Source of the DNA: Branchiostoma floridae
Taxonomy: Eukaryota; Chordata; Leptocardii; Amphioxiformes; Branchiostomatidae
Direction: 5' to 3'
NCBI RefSeq assembly: GCF_000003815.2
Contig: NC_049985.1
Coordinates: 10,847,601 to 10,911,600 of the forward strand
DNA: 64,000 nucleotides
In this document: piece after piece, positions 1 through 11,294 of the stretch
How the letters are laid out: every line of letters starts with the position of its first letter
How positions within the stretch are numbered: position 1 is the stretch's first letter
The notes under the pieces: generated by a model
The model's input: only the letters and a program-made list of their open reading frames with translations
Database searches by the model: none
What the model was told of the DNA's origin: nothing
Made by a program: the position numbers and the translations under genes

Positions 1-187
1 ACATCCTCTGTTGTGCCCAGTGGATATTCACTTCACTTCATATTACCCAACCTTAGTTGATATTAAGGCCAGGAAAGCGATCAAAGTTACAAGGTACACA
101 AACACGGCGTGACTATCATATGAAAGTCCAGAATGATATTTCCCTTTCCGCTGGTTCACATGGATAAACTTATAACTTTAAAGGCTA

Positions 188-762
188 CGAGGGGCGTTCA
201 ATAAGTAATAACTCTGACCCACTTCCAGTTGTCTCATCTAGATGAAATTTTGCATGTGTAATGATTCATATCTCTATAGTTTATGTTGCAAAAAAGCTCT
301 GAACTAACTGTGGTTTATGATTTACTGGTGTTAGAACTGAGTTAGGTGTGAAATGGACCAGGTGTGAAATGGGGCCAGTTGAGTGTCGCGCAGTGATCCG
401 GTTTTTGTATTTGAAAGGACGCACACCAAAGGAGACTTTTGATGAAATGAAAGAAACTTATGGTGATGATGCCCCATCACATGGCCTTGTAAAACGCCGG
501 CATCCTGAATTCAAACATGGCCGGAAGTCTGTGGAAACAGCTTCCAGACCTGGTCGTTCTCTTCTGCCATTGATGAGGCATCTGTTGGAGGGCCAACCTG
601 GGGTGTCCTACAAAAACGGTGTCCAGAGCTGCATCAAACAATGGGAGAAATGCATAACTCTGGGTGGTTCCTATGAAGAGAACGACTAATAACTGTGCCA
701 AGTTTCATTAATCTCCTGCTATGGGAAATGAGTCAGAGTTATTCCTTATTGAACGCCCCTCG
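188..762 (+). mobile_element. mariner-derived mini-element, copy 1
   Basis: A 575-bp element bounded by terminal inverted repeats that begin CGAGGGGCGTTCAATAAG and flanked by TA at 186-187 and 763-764, the target duplication expected of Tc1/mariner transposons. It keeps the start of a transposase frame but is less than half the usual ~1.3 kb and has no catalytic domain, so it is non-autonomous. A second copy of nearly the same length lies at 5600-6177, so the internal deletion predates their spread. Confidence 0.88.
348..689 (+). pseudogene. truncated mariner transposase N-terminus (copy 1)
   Basis: This frame encodes the helix-turn-helix DNA-binding start of a mariner-type transposase. Recognisable signs are the RAVIRFLYLKGRTPKETFDE stretch, the YGDDAPS motif, and the E-A/P-RPGR linker typical of HTH_48 (Mos1-like) proteins. 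Against the second copy, one C is missing near position 556-560. That shifts the frame after the RPGR motif, so the last ~45 residues are out-of-frame translation. The DDD/DDE catalytic half is absent from the element, so even an intact copy could at most bind transposon ends. It is a relic and not a host gene. Confidence 0.85.
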
Positions 763-1610
763 TACAGTCACAAGATCAGACCGGGTAGTCACGATATTGT
801 CTGAAGACAAAGCGTGACCTGAATGAAAGAGAGAGGACATTGGTGCATGTCTCAGACGTCGTGACAGGGTGTCCAGTCAGGCACGTAACTCTAAAATATT
901 AAATGATATCACCTATGAATTCGAATAAGTGGCCTATTATTGAGCCCCACGACCTGGAATATATGTCAATTCTGACAGTCGACTTCCCACCATAATTCTG
1001 ACTAACGACTAGTTCTACCATTTCTGATGACGGCACAACAAACTACATTTAAGTATGCTTAAATCCTACTAAATGGATACGTTTTTTATTCTTTAAGTAC
1101 TCTTTACAGCCTCTTTCCGGGTACCTTAAGATTATCTTAACGTGTCCTTTCCGCAGTACTGGTTTGATGCGTTATTTCATAGTTTCCCATAGGCTTTACG
1201 CATCATTGGGATCCGTAAAGGATTCGTTAACAACTTTAATCTGTCTGACTTCTGTGCTGACACCATTTTCATACTAACTTCCTGCCGCTCTACCCCAGTT
1301 TATTTAAAAAACTACAAATACACAAGAACACAAAAATCCTAGACAAAATAAAAGTCTGCGTACACGCAGCTAACCAGCCTTGCGATGTCTGTATAGCAGG
1401 TGTAGATGTGGGCGGGAGAAACAGTACATGATGATAACGCCGTGCGATTGTAAATACACCTATGTGTACTGGATTCAGTGTCTCAGTAAAATGTGTTAAT
1501 GTTCCATGGCCTGCTTGAAGCCGTGGTAGCTATAAAGCCACTGTATCGGACGACTCAGGATGTTGGAAGGCCTCCCCTTTCATCAATTCATTGATCAACA
1601 CGTGTATCTT
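763..1610. other. non-coding, nothing recognised
   Basis: Between the mariner element and the TTAA element I see no coding frame with protein-like composition, no RNA gene and no clear repeat. Confidence 0.6.
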
Positions 1611-1614
1611 TTAA

Positions 1615-2673
1615 CCCTATTCAGACCGGGCTTTTGAGGCCCTCCATTTCTAAGTCCTATAACTCTTAAACGACGTGTTGTATGGCCACCAAATTTTCAG
1701 GAAATGATACAGACATAATATCTGACAAGTGTTAGTCGTTTGACGTTACGTTGACGTAATTTGACGTAATTATGACGTCATCAATTTGTTTGAATTGTCC
1801 GGACCCATGAAAAAGGGTATTCTCAGAAAACTTCAAGTTTTGCTCCAAAAATGTAACAGCAAGTTCAGATAACAGAATGATAATGTTTGTTATGACTTGT
1901 GTTGCCAATAGCAACATCAATGACGTCGTATGATATCCACCACCTTGAATTTTCAAAAATACTTTTTTTGCAATAAATAATCACAAAAGACAATGGAAAT
2001 AGACTAAATACCTTCATTTAGATGGTTTTTGATTAAAAATTACCAGGTATTTACAAATTTGAAGGTATAATAAGCTAGTTTTTCTTGATCTGGCCATACG
2101 GTCCAATAGCAACATCAATGACGTCGTATGATATCCACCACCTTGAATTTTCAAAAATACTTTTTTTGCAATAAATAATCACAAAAGACAATGGAAATAG
2201 ACTAAATACCTTCATTTAGATGGTTTTTGATTAAAAATTACCAGGTATTTACAAATTTTAAGGTATAATAAGCTAGTTTTTCTTGATCTGGCCATACGGT
2301 CCGCCATCTTGGATTTGGGGCTGATGACGTCATCAAATTAGCATAATTTATGCATATATAATTATGAAAGATATTCTAATTAACGTAAGATTTTATCTAT
2401 GTAACAAAATAGCAGTAATATATCAAATAAACGCGAAAACTACATTTGTTAGAACCGAAATTAGCGATTTTTGGTAAAACTGCCTGTCAACAAGCCGCCG
2501 TTGAGGGAAAAAATGAAAAATTTCTCAAACTTCTTGAAATTATTGCTAACAATATTTTAGAAAACTTACCAAATTTGGTGGCTCTAGCATAAGCCGTTCT
2601 GGCGTTATAGGACATCAAATTTGGCGCAGGCCTCAAAAGCCCCCATGCACCCGCCCCCCCGGTCTGAATAGGG
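1615..2673. mobile_element. TTAA-flanked piggyBac-like non-autonomous element
   Basis: The ends are inverted repeats beginning CCCTATTCAGACCGGG, with a shared GCTTTTGAGGCC further in on each arm. The element is flanked on both sides by TTAA (1611-1614 and 2674-2677), the invariant target of piggyBac-superfamily transposons. It is 1,059 bp long and has no transposase frame. The right arm carries an extra C-rich stretch (GCACCCGCCCCCCC) that the left arm lacks. The interior contains several TGACGTCA-type palindromes and a 198-bp tandem duplication. Confidence 0.87.
1905..2300. repeat. two-copy 198-bp tandem duplication
   Basis: Two adjacent copies (1905-2102 and 2103-2300) run from CCAATAGCAACATCAATGAC to the GGCCATACGGT segment and appear to differ at about one base. 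The near identity shows a recent duplication inside the TTAA element. Confidence 0.93.
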
Positions 2674-2689
2674 TTAAACTCCCATCCTA

Positions 2690-2830
2690 TGTCAGGTACC
2701 CACTTCTAACCTGGGTGGAGAGGGTAGCTGAGCTGTCCCATGAACACGACGTCTATCCAGAGATGCCAGGAATCGAACTCGTGACCTCTCCATCCCGTGT
2801 TCAGTAGCCGAACTACTCGAGTAACGATCT
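2690..2830 (-). mobile_element. tRNA-related SINE-like fragment
   Basis: Read on the minus strand, this stretch holds a good RNA polymerase III B box (GAGTTCGATTCC, complement of 2769-2780), preceded ~35 bases upstream by an A-box-like GTAGTTCGGCTACTG. A tRNA-unrelated body follows. No full cloverleaf folds, so it is a SINE or tRNA pseudogene and not a working tRNA. Confidence 0.45.
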
Positions 2831-5319
2831 TACATGTGTAGAAATTGGCATTAGTTTGGTTGCAACTTGCCATGTCAATCAAGACTTCACATTGACTCGA
2901 TTCTTATCAATGTGAAAAGATAGTTTTTTTTGCCATAAATTTCTGGCATGTGTTTCCAGGATTGCTGATGGTTAGTGAATTATTGTTTATTGTTCCTAGT
3001 TCTAGTGGCAGCCATGGTGATTGGGAAAACAAGTTAGGCACGTGTTAACTACAGACGGGCAGGCGGACGTCGTAGGGCTCACTGTTGATGACGTCAGTGT
3101 TTCTAGTACGTGTTTTCTTTTTAACGAGTTGCCAATAACTTACACCACTGCACCTTTCACTGGTAATTCATATAAAGGCACACGTAATTGGAAAATTCAC
3201 CACCTTTTGAATCATCTGCTTCATTACATACATGCACGTGGAATTCACGGACATGAGGGACAAAACAAGCGGCGCAGGTGGCCGTGGGAAAGGCCACACT
3301 GCCTTTTATGGATGACATCCTCTGGGGACCCCCAGACCAAAGCGCAAGGGCGAAAAAAGAGAAATCCAGCAAAAATGCAGCTAAACCAGAGGACTTAACA
3401 TCTACTCCATTCTTTCCTAGGCTTGGTTTGCCTTATGTTCAACTTTAGTAAGAGACAATCGTCGCCATTTCATCATCTTTAAATTGCCATTCTTGTTTAA
3501 AGTTGGAACAAGGGCGCTATGGCCCGATGCCACCACCATATGCCCCTTACCATGGAGAGCAGATCCTCTGGGAAGCATAACATTCTGAATAACCAGCTGC
3601 AGGGACGCTATTGGGTGACACAAATACATCGAGTAACAGGAAAAGATGTCACAAGAGCTTTTAAAAGATACATATGTACATTGTAATGTCGTCAGTCCAA
3701 GGATAGTATTTCATTGGTTGGTCTTAGACGACCACCTCGCCAACTTACGTCAGAAGTGAACTTCAAAAGTGAAAGAAGGCGATTTCAGCATGCTAAGATA
3801 TTACCATGATGTCATGTTAATCTTCTATTCGTCACATTCTGTTAGTCACGAGCACGAAAAGTCACAGGGTAGTCCAACCCATGTGACTGAAATATGTAAA
3901 TAAATCTTATAATATACTCATCATGTTTAATGTTAGTCACTGACGTATATTTTTTTGTGTTGGAAAATTTCAGAAGTTTCGTGAAAATTTCAGAAATTTC
4001 AAATATGACAGCCTTAAAATCTACATATAGTATAAACCCTTTTTAGGTACAAGAAGTGTGACGAAGGATCTAACTTGATACCAAGACTGTTCTCCAGCCT
4101 TTGACACACTTCTAAAACAGAACTACTTTAGTTGTGCAACTGTGGTATGTGCCAAGCACACTCCAAACTCGCGTGACATCTCAGAGTTTATCCCAAGATT
4201 TCCCGCCGACACACGTGCGTCTCGGAGCAGGTTATATCCTGAGAGGTCTTGGGTAAGAAAAAAAAATGCTGATGTCAAATACTGACGTCAAACTGGGCTA
4301 CTGTTTCACCACAAGTAAGACTCTCACGTGCAGGAAGAAGTGAAGTCTGTTTTGATAAAACGCCTTGTGAAGATCTGGATCATGTGACGTCCGGAGAGCT
4401 GGCCATAATCCCAGTGATCAAAGAACCCGGCCAACACGTACACAGGAGAGAGCTTTATTGTTGGCTTATTCCATCGTCAGTACAACTGGCCGAGCACGTT
4501 GTTTAAGGGGAAACCCATCGTCTTGTTAAGGTAAGGGGACATCACATGTGGGCCGCGGAGGTGGATACACGTGATGTATTGAAATATTGCAAAGTAAAAG
4601 GTCAGCGTTCTGATTTCTAATGCTTTTCTAATGCTTTGAATCTTAATGTTTATTTCTTGTGTGGAAAGCCGAAAACATTTGCTACTCAGGTGGTTGGTAT
4701 GTCAACTTTTAAGCTACGGTGCAGAACTCTGAACTCTGAGCTTTAAAACTTGAGTGCAGTGCCACATTGTCCTTGTCTGTCCAAAAGCAAATAGAAAAAA
4801 AATCACCTCTGAACAGTGACAACAAATGTCGAATGTTAAATGAGGTGAACAAAGATAAGCTTGAAACTAAGTTTAACCGTCAAAGGAATTCTTTAGAAAT
4901 CACAACTAAAATCCTTCCCTTAATGACTTTTGCTCATGGAAAATACAAAAATAGATGATAGTCATCTGATGCACACTTTAAACATATCACGCGGATGAAA
5001 TTGGCTGAAAGCGGATGAAAGAATACCAACAACGGCTCTTATGTCTTCCGTTCATCACGTTTTGTCCAGGTCGCCAAGGGTCCTTCAGCCCATGTGTACA
5101 CCCGCGATTCTGCCATACACGGGGAAAACAGTACTGTCGGCAACTCCTGCCCACGCTCAATGTGGGTAATGTTTGATGGAACCACCGTTAGCATATTGGC
5201 CTTTCTACTAATTCCAGCTACAAATGTCATGCCCCATTTGATGATAGTATTGTGTGTTCAAACCTTTTGATGTTGTTTCAGTGAATTTGAAAACAGAGAC
5301 ACGAGAAGAATGCATACTT
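2831..5319. other. non-coding, no gene supported
   Basis: Short frames occur (3021-3398 on plus and a 46-codon one at 3308-3448), but neither has a recognisable domain or splice context. Around 4180-4500 there is a loose run of CACGTG-like sites and GTGACG words that resembles the B modules at 20-25 kb, too weakly to align by eye. Confidence 0.45.
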
Positions 5320-5599
5320 AAAGCCCCCTTCACACGAGAGCACGAATGAGCCAGAATGCCGTCCGAATGAATTTTTTTTTCTATTCGTGGCAATTCCTCG
5401 TAATTCGTACTGTATTCTAAACATTCTTACTGCATTCGAGATATTCGGCCCCGTTCTTTTGGCTGGCTCGAAAGTTTTTGACATGTTAAAAACTATCGAG
5501 GTGCATTCGAAGTGGAGAAATATCGAATGGCATTCGTAGTGGATTCTAGTGTATTCTAACAATTCTGACTGCAGTCTGACCGCATTCTACGGCATTCTA

Positions 5600-6177
5600 C
5601 GAGGGGCATTCAATAAGTAATGCCCCTGACCCACTTCCAGTTGTCTGATCTAAATGAAATTTTGCATGTGTAATGAGTCATATGTCTATGGGTTATGTTG
5701 CAAAAAACAGCTCTGAACTAACTGTGGTTACTGATTTACTGGTGTTTGAACTGAGTCAGGTGTGAAATGGACCAGGTGTGAAATGGAGCATGTTGAGTGT
5801 CGCGCAGTGATCCGGTTTTTGTATTTGAAAGGACGCACACCAAAGGGGACTTTTGATGAAATGAAAAAAACTTATGGTGATGATGCCCCATCATATGACC
5901 TTGTAAAACGCTGGCATCCTGAATTCAAACAAGGTCGGAAGTCTCTGGAAACAGCTCCCAGACCTGGTCGTCCCTCTTCTGCCATTGATGAGGCATCTGT
6001 CGGAGGACCAACCTGGGATGTCCTACAAGAACGGTGTCCAGAGCTACATCAAATAATGGGAGAAATGCAAAACTCTGGGTGGTTCCTATGAAGAGAAAGA
6101 CTAATAACTGTGCCAAGTTTCATTAATATCCTGCTATGGGAAATGAGTCAGGGGCATTACTTATTGAATGCCCCTCG
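5600..6177 (+). mobile_element. mariner-derived mini-element, copy 2
   Basis: A 578-bp element with the same inverted ends as the copy at 188-762 (CGAGGGGCATTCAATAAG) and flanking TA at 5598-5599 and 6178-6179. Internal sequence matches copy 1 closely along its whole length. It is inserted in the element at 5320-6384, which dates it as the younger of the two. Confidence 0.88.
5762..6091 (+). pseudogene. truncated mariner transposase N-terminus (copy 2)
   Basis: A 109-residue frame with the same HTH-type transposase start as copy 1, but without the one-base deletion: it reads through the RPGRPSSAIDEAS segment that normally leads into the second helix-turn-helix. It then jumps to a short stretch ending NSGWFL and a stop, so most of the transposase, including the catalytic triad, has been deleted. 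It could encode only a DNA-binding fragment. Whether it is expressed cannot be judged. Confidence 0.85.
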
Positions 6178-6503
6178 TAACATTATTCGAAACATTCTTA
6201 TCTCATTCGATGGAGAACTGAAACGGCAAGCCACCTTGAATAGAATCCTGCCAGAATGTGGCCGAAAGAATATTTCGAATGCCGTAAGAATGTCTAGAAT
6301 GCACTACGAATTCACAGGAATAGACAAGAATTTTCATTCTGACGGTATTCCGGCTCATTCCTTCTCGTGTGAAGGGGATTTAAGGCCCATTTGGAATTCC
6401 CACCCGAATGGCCCCGAATGTGACACGAAGTTTACAAATACTTCATTCCGGCTGGTTCGGCTTGATTCCTGCTAATTCGATTTCCGTGTGAAGGCCCTAT
6501 AAG

Positions 6504-7618
6504 AGATGAAGATTTTCAACCGGTAACCTACTTAAGACCATTTTCTTTTATCTATACGTGCATGCTACAGCTGGTTGCCATAGCCTCTTTGGTGGCTGAA
6601 AAAGCAGTAGAATATTACCAAATAGGGCAGATGACTCATCAGAGGGATCAGTCACAGATGCCCTGTGTCTGAACCAAGCGGTTGGGAGTGATCACGCGTA
6701 CCCGCCATCCTGGAAGGGGTTGGAGTTTTTTTAGACCAGGGCGATAAAAAATCGTCAACTGTTCATTGTGCTATGGGAATGTCTCTCGATACAATGAACC
6801 TTTATATACTGTACATAGCGTCTGTCTTCTCTGTCACAACCTTTTAGATTAGCTCATGACGGTCAGAATACTGGACATTGAACAGGACAACTAAGATGTA
6901 TAAGGAGGCCAGATACAAAAGAGCACTCCAACCATCCCTGATCGAACAGAGAACGTGGGCGTTATAAACTACCTGGCACGTTTGACCAATTGCTGACGAC
7001 ACGTATCCGTAAGATCACGTGTTAATAAGATCACGTGTTTGTAACTCTCTCGAGTTTACGTTCTAAAGTGATTAATTGATCATCAGTATTGATCCTGACG
7101 AAGGCGAAAAAGGAAAATTTGGTCCGGTTATGCCTTTGTGTTGTAAGAAAGTTTAGCTTTGTTATATGATTACTACCAACACAGATGAGCTTGCATGATA
7201 ATCACTTTAATTTTCAGGCTGTGCTACCGGTGATGAGCGGTGGCAGTGTTAAAACTTCCGCGCTAACTCCTAGGTCACGTTCTGAGGTAACGTGAAGCTG
7301 CCCATGTGACAATGATGTCATGACGCGTGATATGATACTTTAAATTAATCTTCTTACCTCCGCGAATAGTTTCACCAGCCGCTAGATAGGAAAGTTCTTT
7401 GGAGACAACTAAGTTTCTTCAAGCCGACGTTTTGGTGGATGTCTATCACCTTCCTTACACAGCCAGGACAATGCTGACCGGCTCTATGTGTATTTCATGC
7501 TGTAGCTAGGTGACGGACGCGGCTGTCGGACCCAAACGTTAATCGAATACCAGCAATACAAAAAGGAATCAGCCAGTAGTGACATGGAGACGGTGACTGG
7601 CGGGCAAAGAAACGTTTG
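6504..7618. other. non-coding, nothing recognised
   Basis: No coding or RNA features are seen. Two CACGTG palindromes 17 bp apart lie near 7015 and 7032. The right flank leads into the hAT-like element. Confidence 0.5.
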
Positions 7619-7965
7619 CAGGGCTCGAATTACTATTTTCTGCATACCTACACTGGTGCAGGGAACATTGAAAATTACCTGCACCAGACAAATTTTACCT
7701 GCACCACTCTGAATTTATGAGAAGTATGGATCATGCTAAAAGTGTTCAGGAACCATTGCTTTCTTTTCTTCTATACTTCATAGGTGCATGGTAACAGTCA
7801 ATTCAGCTAATAACAATCCACATACACCTACATCATATGACATTTATGTATAAAACCCAGTACATGGACCAGTGCAGGTTAGGTGTAGGTAGACACCAGA
7901 AATACCTGCACAGCTCCAATTTTACCTGCACTAACCTGCATATGCAGGTAGTATTTCGAGCCCTG
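7619..7965. mobile_element. hAT-like non-autonomous element
   Basis: The ends are inverted repeats beginning CAGGGCTCGAA, continuing TACTA and CTGCATA on both arms; CAGGG is a common terminus of hAT-superfamily elements. The 5-bp word GTTTG directly flanks both ends (7614-7618 and 7966-7970). Inside, TTACCTGCAC and its relatives recur several times on both arms. No transposase is present in the 347 bp. The superfamily call is tentative because hAT elements usually duplicate 8 bp. Confidence 0.65.
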
Positions 7966-7970
7966 GTTTG

Positions 7971-10900
7971 GTATCTACTGAATCCATCAATCCCGGCATC
8001 ATAGTCTCAGAAACATGATGAAATTCTAGCGGTTGGTAGACCTAACGGGGCTTAAGTGTCCTTCTCACACGTTACCCGTGACATACCGGCCACGTTGAAG
8101 GTAATTATAACGTGAGGAAGCGCAGGTGATGCTGGTGTCTACACGTGTGACGAGTCACTTCATAAACCCTTCATAGTCTCAGTCGGAAACCTGAAGTGCT
8201 CTTGGTCTTTGGTAATGACCGTCTGGAAACTTTGAGTGTGAATTCACGTGAGAGAATGGTCTCACTCATCCCTGCACGCACTACTCTGCGAAGGCTGACA
8301 GGGCACGTTTGGGGTAAATTGAGGCAGTGAAGGTGACACAAGTGTCCTCACTCGGGACAAGACAGTTCATAAATCCCTCATAAAACCTCATTAACGAAAG
8401 TGACGGCTGTGAGTGACAGTCACATGCAGAGGCTCAGCCACACAGATGACGACCTTCGGCGGTGTTGATTACCCAAAGGTCGTAGAATACAAGATTAAGT
8501 TTAAAAAAAAATAGTGGATTGGCATATCATGTAGTGTGGTACATCTCAGGTAATACTGATGTCTTCAAGTGCTTTCAGGCTACAAATACACTAAGCTGAC
8601 CTGATACACCTGAAACCCGTTATACATGTCCAAACCGGGGCCCGGCCGAACTGTTTTATAAAACGAAAAATAAATCGTATACCTAGAAATAAGCACAAAT
8701 CAAGCTCATGACTCTCCGTTTTACGTTTTGTGTATTTTGGTGTCTTTAATTTCATATTTTTTTTGTTCCCGAAAACTACCCGGTCGGGCCAGGGTTTGGA
8801 AATGAAACCAAGGTATTCAAAAGCGTCTTCCAATTTGCCTGGTTTAAAAGACATATCATATATATGCATGCGCTATGCGAATTATAATTGATTCAGCAGA
8901 GCACTATGGCAAGTAACACTGGGGAGCATTATGTTTATATGGAGCCTCTTGGGCATCTGAGGCAGCTGGTTCGTTCTTAACAACCTCTTCACGTCAAAAG
9001 GTCCTCATTAAAAGGGTCTTCAACAGCTGTCTGTGTACATGAGATCGGATGTGCAATGCGTACATATTACCATGCACACGCAAAAGAACTTTTTTATAAG
9101 TATACATGAAATCCATCACACACAAAAACTGGTTAGTAGACATGGAGAAAATACGTGTAATGATTACGTTTATTGGAAATTTGTGCCCATAGGAATCAAA
9201 TTGAGTAAATATAAGATGCGAGACAGACAATAAAGATAAAATTTCTTTTCTTCAATAAATAGTTCTATATCTACGTTACTGATGCGGGGTTGCATTTGTT
9301 TTTGAAGCAGTAATGAATTATGTTATAATGAATAATGATAATATCTCTGTTTCTAAATTGAATAACTTGACCAAGCAACTGCAAATTGATACACGGAGGC
9401 TAATTGCAATTAAAGGAGGAAACAGAGAACCTCAAGTAACCATAAGGTTAGAACCAGACTAGTTCTGCTCCTTAGACTTCACATGTATCAGTAGACTTGT
9501 CTCAAATCTAAAGTCTCATTACGATACAGCTACTTCTCGAAGGATTGCAACAGATTTAACACGTTTCAAATCCTCTACCCTTATACGAGACCTGAGCAGC
9601 ATGGTTTTCAACCAACTTTATAACAATAAAAGTGTCAGACTAAATATAGCTATACCTATCCATATGGCGTTAAAAGCTTCCAACGGCGGTCAAAAATATA
9701 TCTAATGCTCTCCCAAATGGCACAGAACCCCCTAACCTTTCGCTGAGCGACGAATCTTACGTCTGCGACCTTTTTAACCATGGTCTTACCTTTAATAAGC
9801 GTCGAGAAGCAAATTAGATAATGGCGTCTTCGCCGATGCCTCTTCATTTCAACCAGATGCGCACACCTCGTGATCTTTGTGACCTTTGACTACGCTCACT
9901 CTTACTCCAAATGCGAGTTAAATCATATCTGTCTATCTTCATTCTCTCATGGCGCTGTGTAGTTGTGTACCGTCTACTTTTATAGTCGTATTGAGAAGTG
10001 TGAATACAGGACACTGCCCCCATCACTGCCATGTTCTGTTTCGTGAATATTGTTCGGCCCATCGACTTTCCAATTCAAGATAATTATGCACTAGAAGGAT
10101 ACAGATGGTATTTATGAAGAGAGTGGTAAAGGCTCTAGAGCTACATTTGTGAGGTTTTATTTTTTTACATTCACGTGATTTGTCTTCTTACGTCGGCTCC
10201 TTCTTATTCTATAAACAATAATAATTTACACTACATCCCATAAAAACATACATACGAAACACACAAATATCTAAGAAGGAACGGAAACAACCAAGTGCAA
10301 TGGCTACATAACAACTGGCGTTATCAAGCGGGATCTTGTAGTGGGAGAACCAGGGGACTGTATATTGACCAGAACCTATACGAAGAGATTGCCTCCGAGT
10401 GAAGCAGAAGTTTGATAATGTTCTGCAAGATTGCAACTGTATTTCTTTCCTACTCCTGATGTGTACTTCTGAAGTACTGTTGGACACGAAATGGTGAAAG
10501 CTTCTTACTTGGTTTCGAACATTAACCTCTAAGCAAAGCTGTCACCTCCTGACTTTCAAACACAACTTCAGCTGCGTCTGAGGGACAGAGCAAATAACAC
10601 CGCCCGGTAGCTGTGGCATTGAATCGTGTATTACATAACAGTTAAATGTTTACATAGGTTTTACCTTGACTTATATATCGCAATTTCATTCTCTACATCT
10701 TACTTAACGAAAGGTCATGTAGTCGTGGAGATAAAGTATAAAATATAAAGGAGCATTAGATAAAATTCAAGTTAAACTCCGTAAAGTTTAAAGATGTGCA
10801 CGGAATACTATCATAGAACCTCTGATGCATCTAGCTACGCAGTAAAAGCTGTAATGTGATCAATTTTGAATCCAGTACTTATGTCAGTTAGCAATATATT

Positions 10901-11100
10901 AAACATATGTATTTAGCTTGCTTTCAAAGTCATGTCCGAAAGACTCAATGGTTATTATTACATAACCAAGAGCAACAGGTTGTTTTGTCTAGAGAAAATG
11001 TAATCTGAGCCCGTTGATGGTAAAATACAGGCCATACTTTGATCTACGCTGGAGGGTTATTTGTTAATGGAAGCAGCTTAAGTCAGGCTCAGCAGACATC
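7971..11100. other. non-coding upstream flank of the first GPCR gene
   Basis: No supported gene. At 8040-8450 two loose units share a TTCATAAA-CCCTCATA core and CACGTG/GTGACA words, reminiscent of the B modules at 20-25 kb. The remainder is AT-rich with short chance frames only. Confidence 0.45.
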
Positions 11101-11109
11101 TTCAATAGA

Positions 11110-11294
11110 CCAATAAAGTTCCACTTGCGCAGGCACGCTGCAGGGAACGTGCGCTCCTCATTATGTATGCGCCGTCTCCTTGGTACCCGCCATCGTTATG
11201 CACGAGCGCTTTTTACTTAAATGATGCTCCTTCATATGGGACTCAAAGCCGGTACAGGCCACATTTCTCTCCGGTTCTGTACAACGAAAGAAGA
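11110..11294 (+). promoter_or_regulatory. 5' flank and leader shared by both GPCR copies
   Basis: This stretch aligns with the complement of about 16177-16370 upstream of the second GPCR gene: shared words include TTCCACTT, AGGCACGC, ATGCGCCGTCTCC, TTATGCACGAGC and GGCCACATTT. The duplication therefore took in promoter or 5'UTR sequence, not only the coding exon. No TATA box is evident. In the second copy this leader contains stops in the coding frame, which argues it is untranslated in both. Confidence 0.6.

Larger units (their letters stand above)
5320..6384. mobile_element. inverted-repeat DNA element interrupted by a mariner mini-element
   Basis: The arms are long inverted repeats: the left starts AAGCCCCCTTCACACGAGA and continues with GAATGAGCC..GAATG..GTC..GAATGAA, and the right is its complement, ending CTCGTGTGAAGGGGATTTAAG. 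The arms are rich in GAATN words. The mariner copy at 5600-6177 sits inside, so this element is older. A further end-like sequence (CCGTGTGAAGGCCCTATAAG) at about 6484-6503 suggests a second, truncated end or a longer version of the element. Confidence 0.75.

Noticed and set aside
3021-3398. 125-codon plus-strand frame
   Set aside because: There is no domain, no splice context and no bias suggestive of coding. A 46-codon frame starting at 3308 in another register is equally plausible, so neither is supported.
11163-11294. In-frame 44-residue N-terminal extension of GPCR copy 1
   Set aside because: The homologous leader of copy 2 has stops in frame, and both copies share the ATG that begins MSV. 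The extension also lacks any signal-peptide or membrane character.
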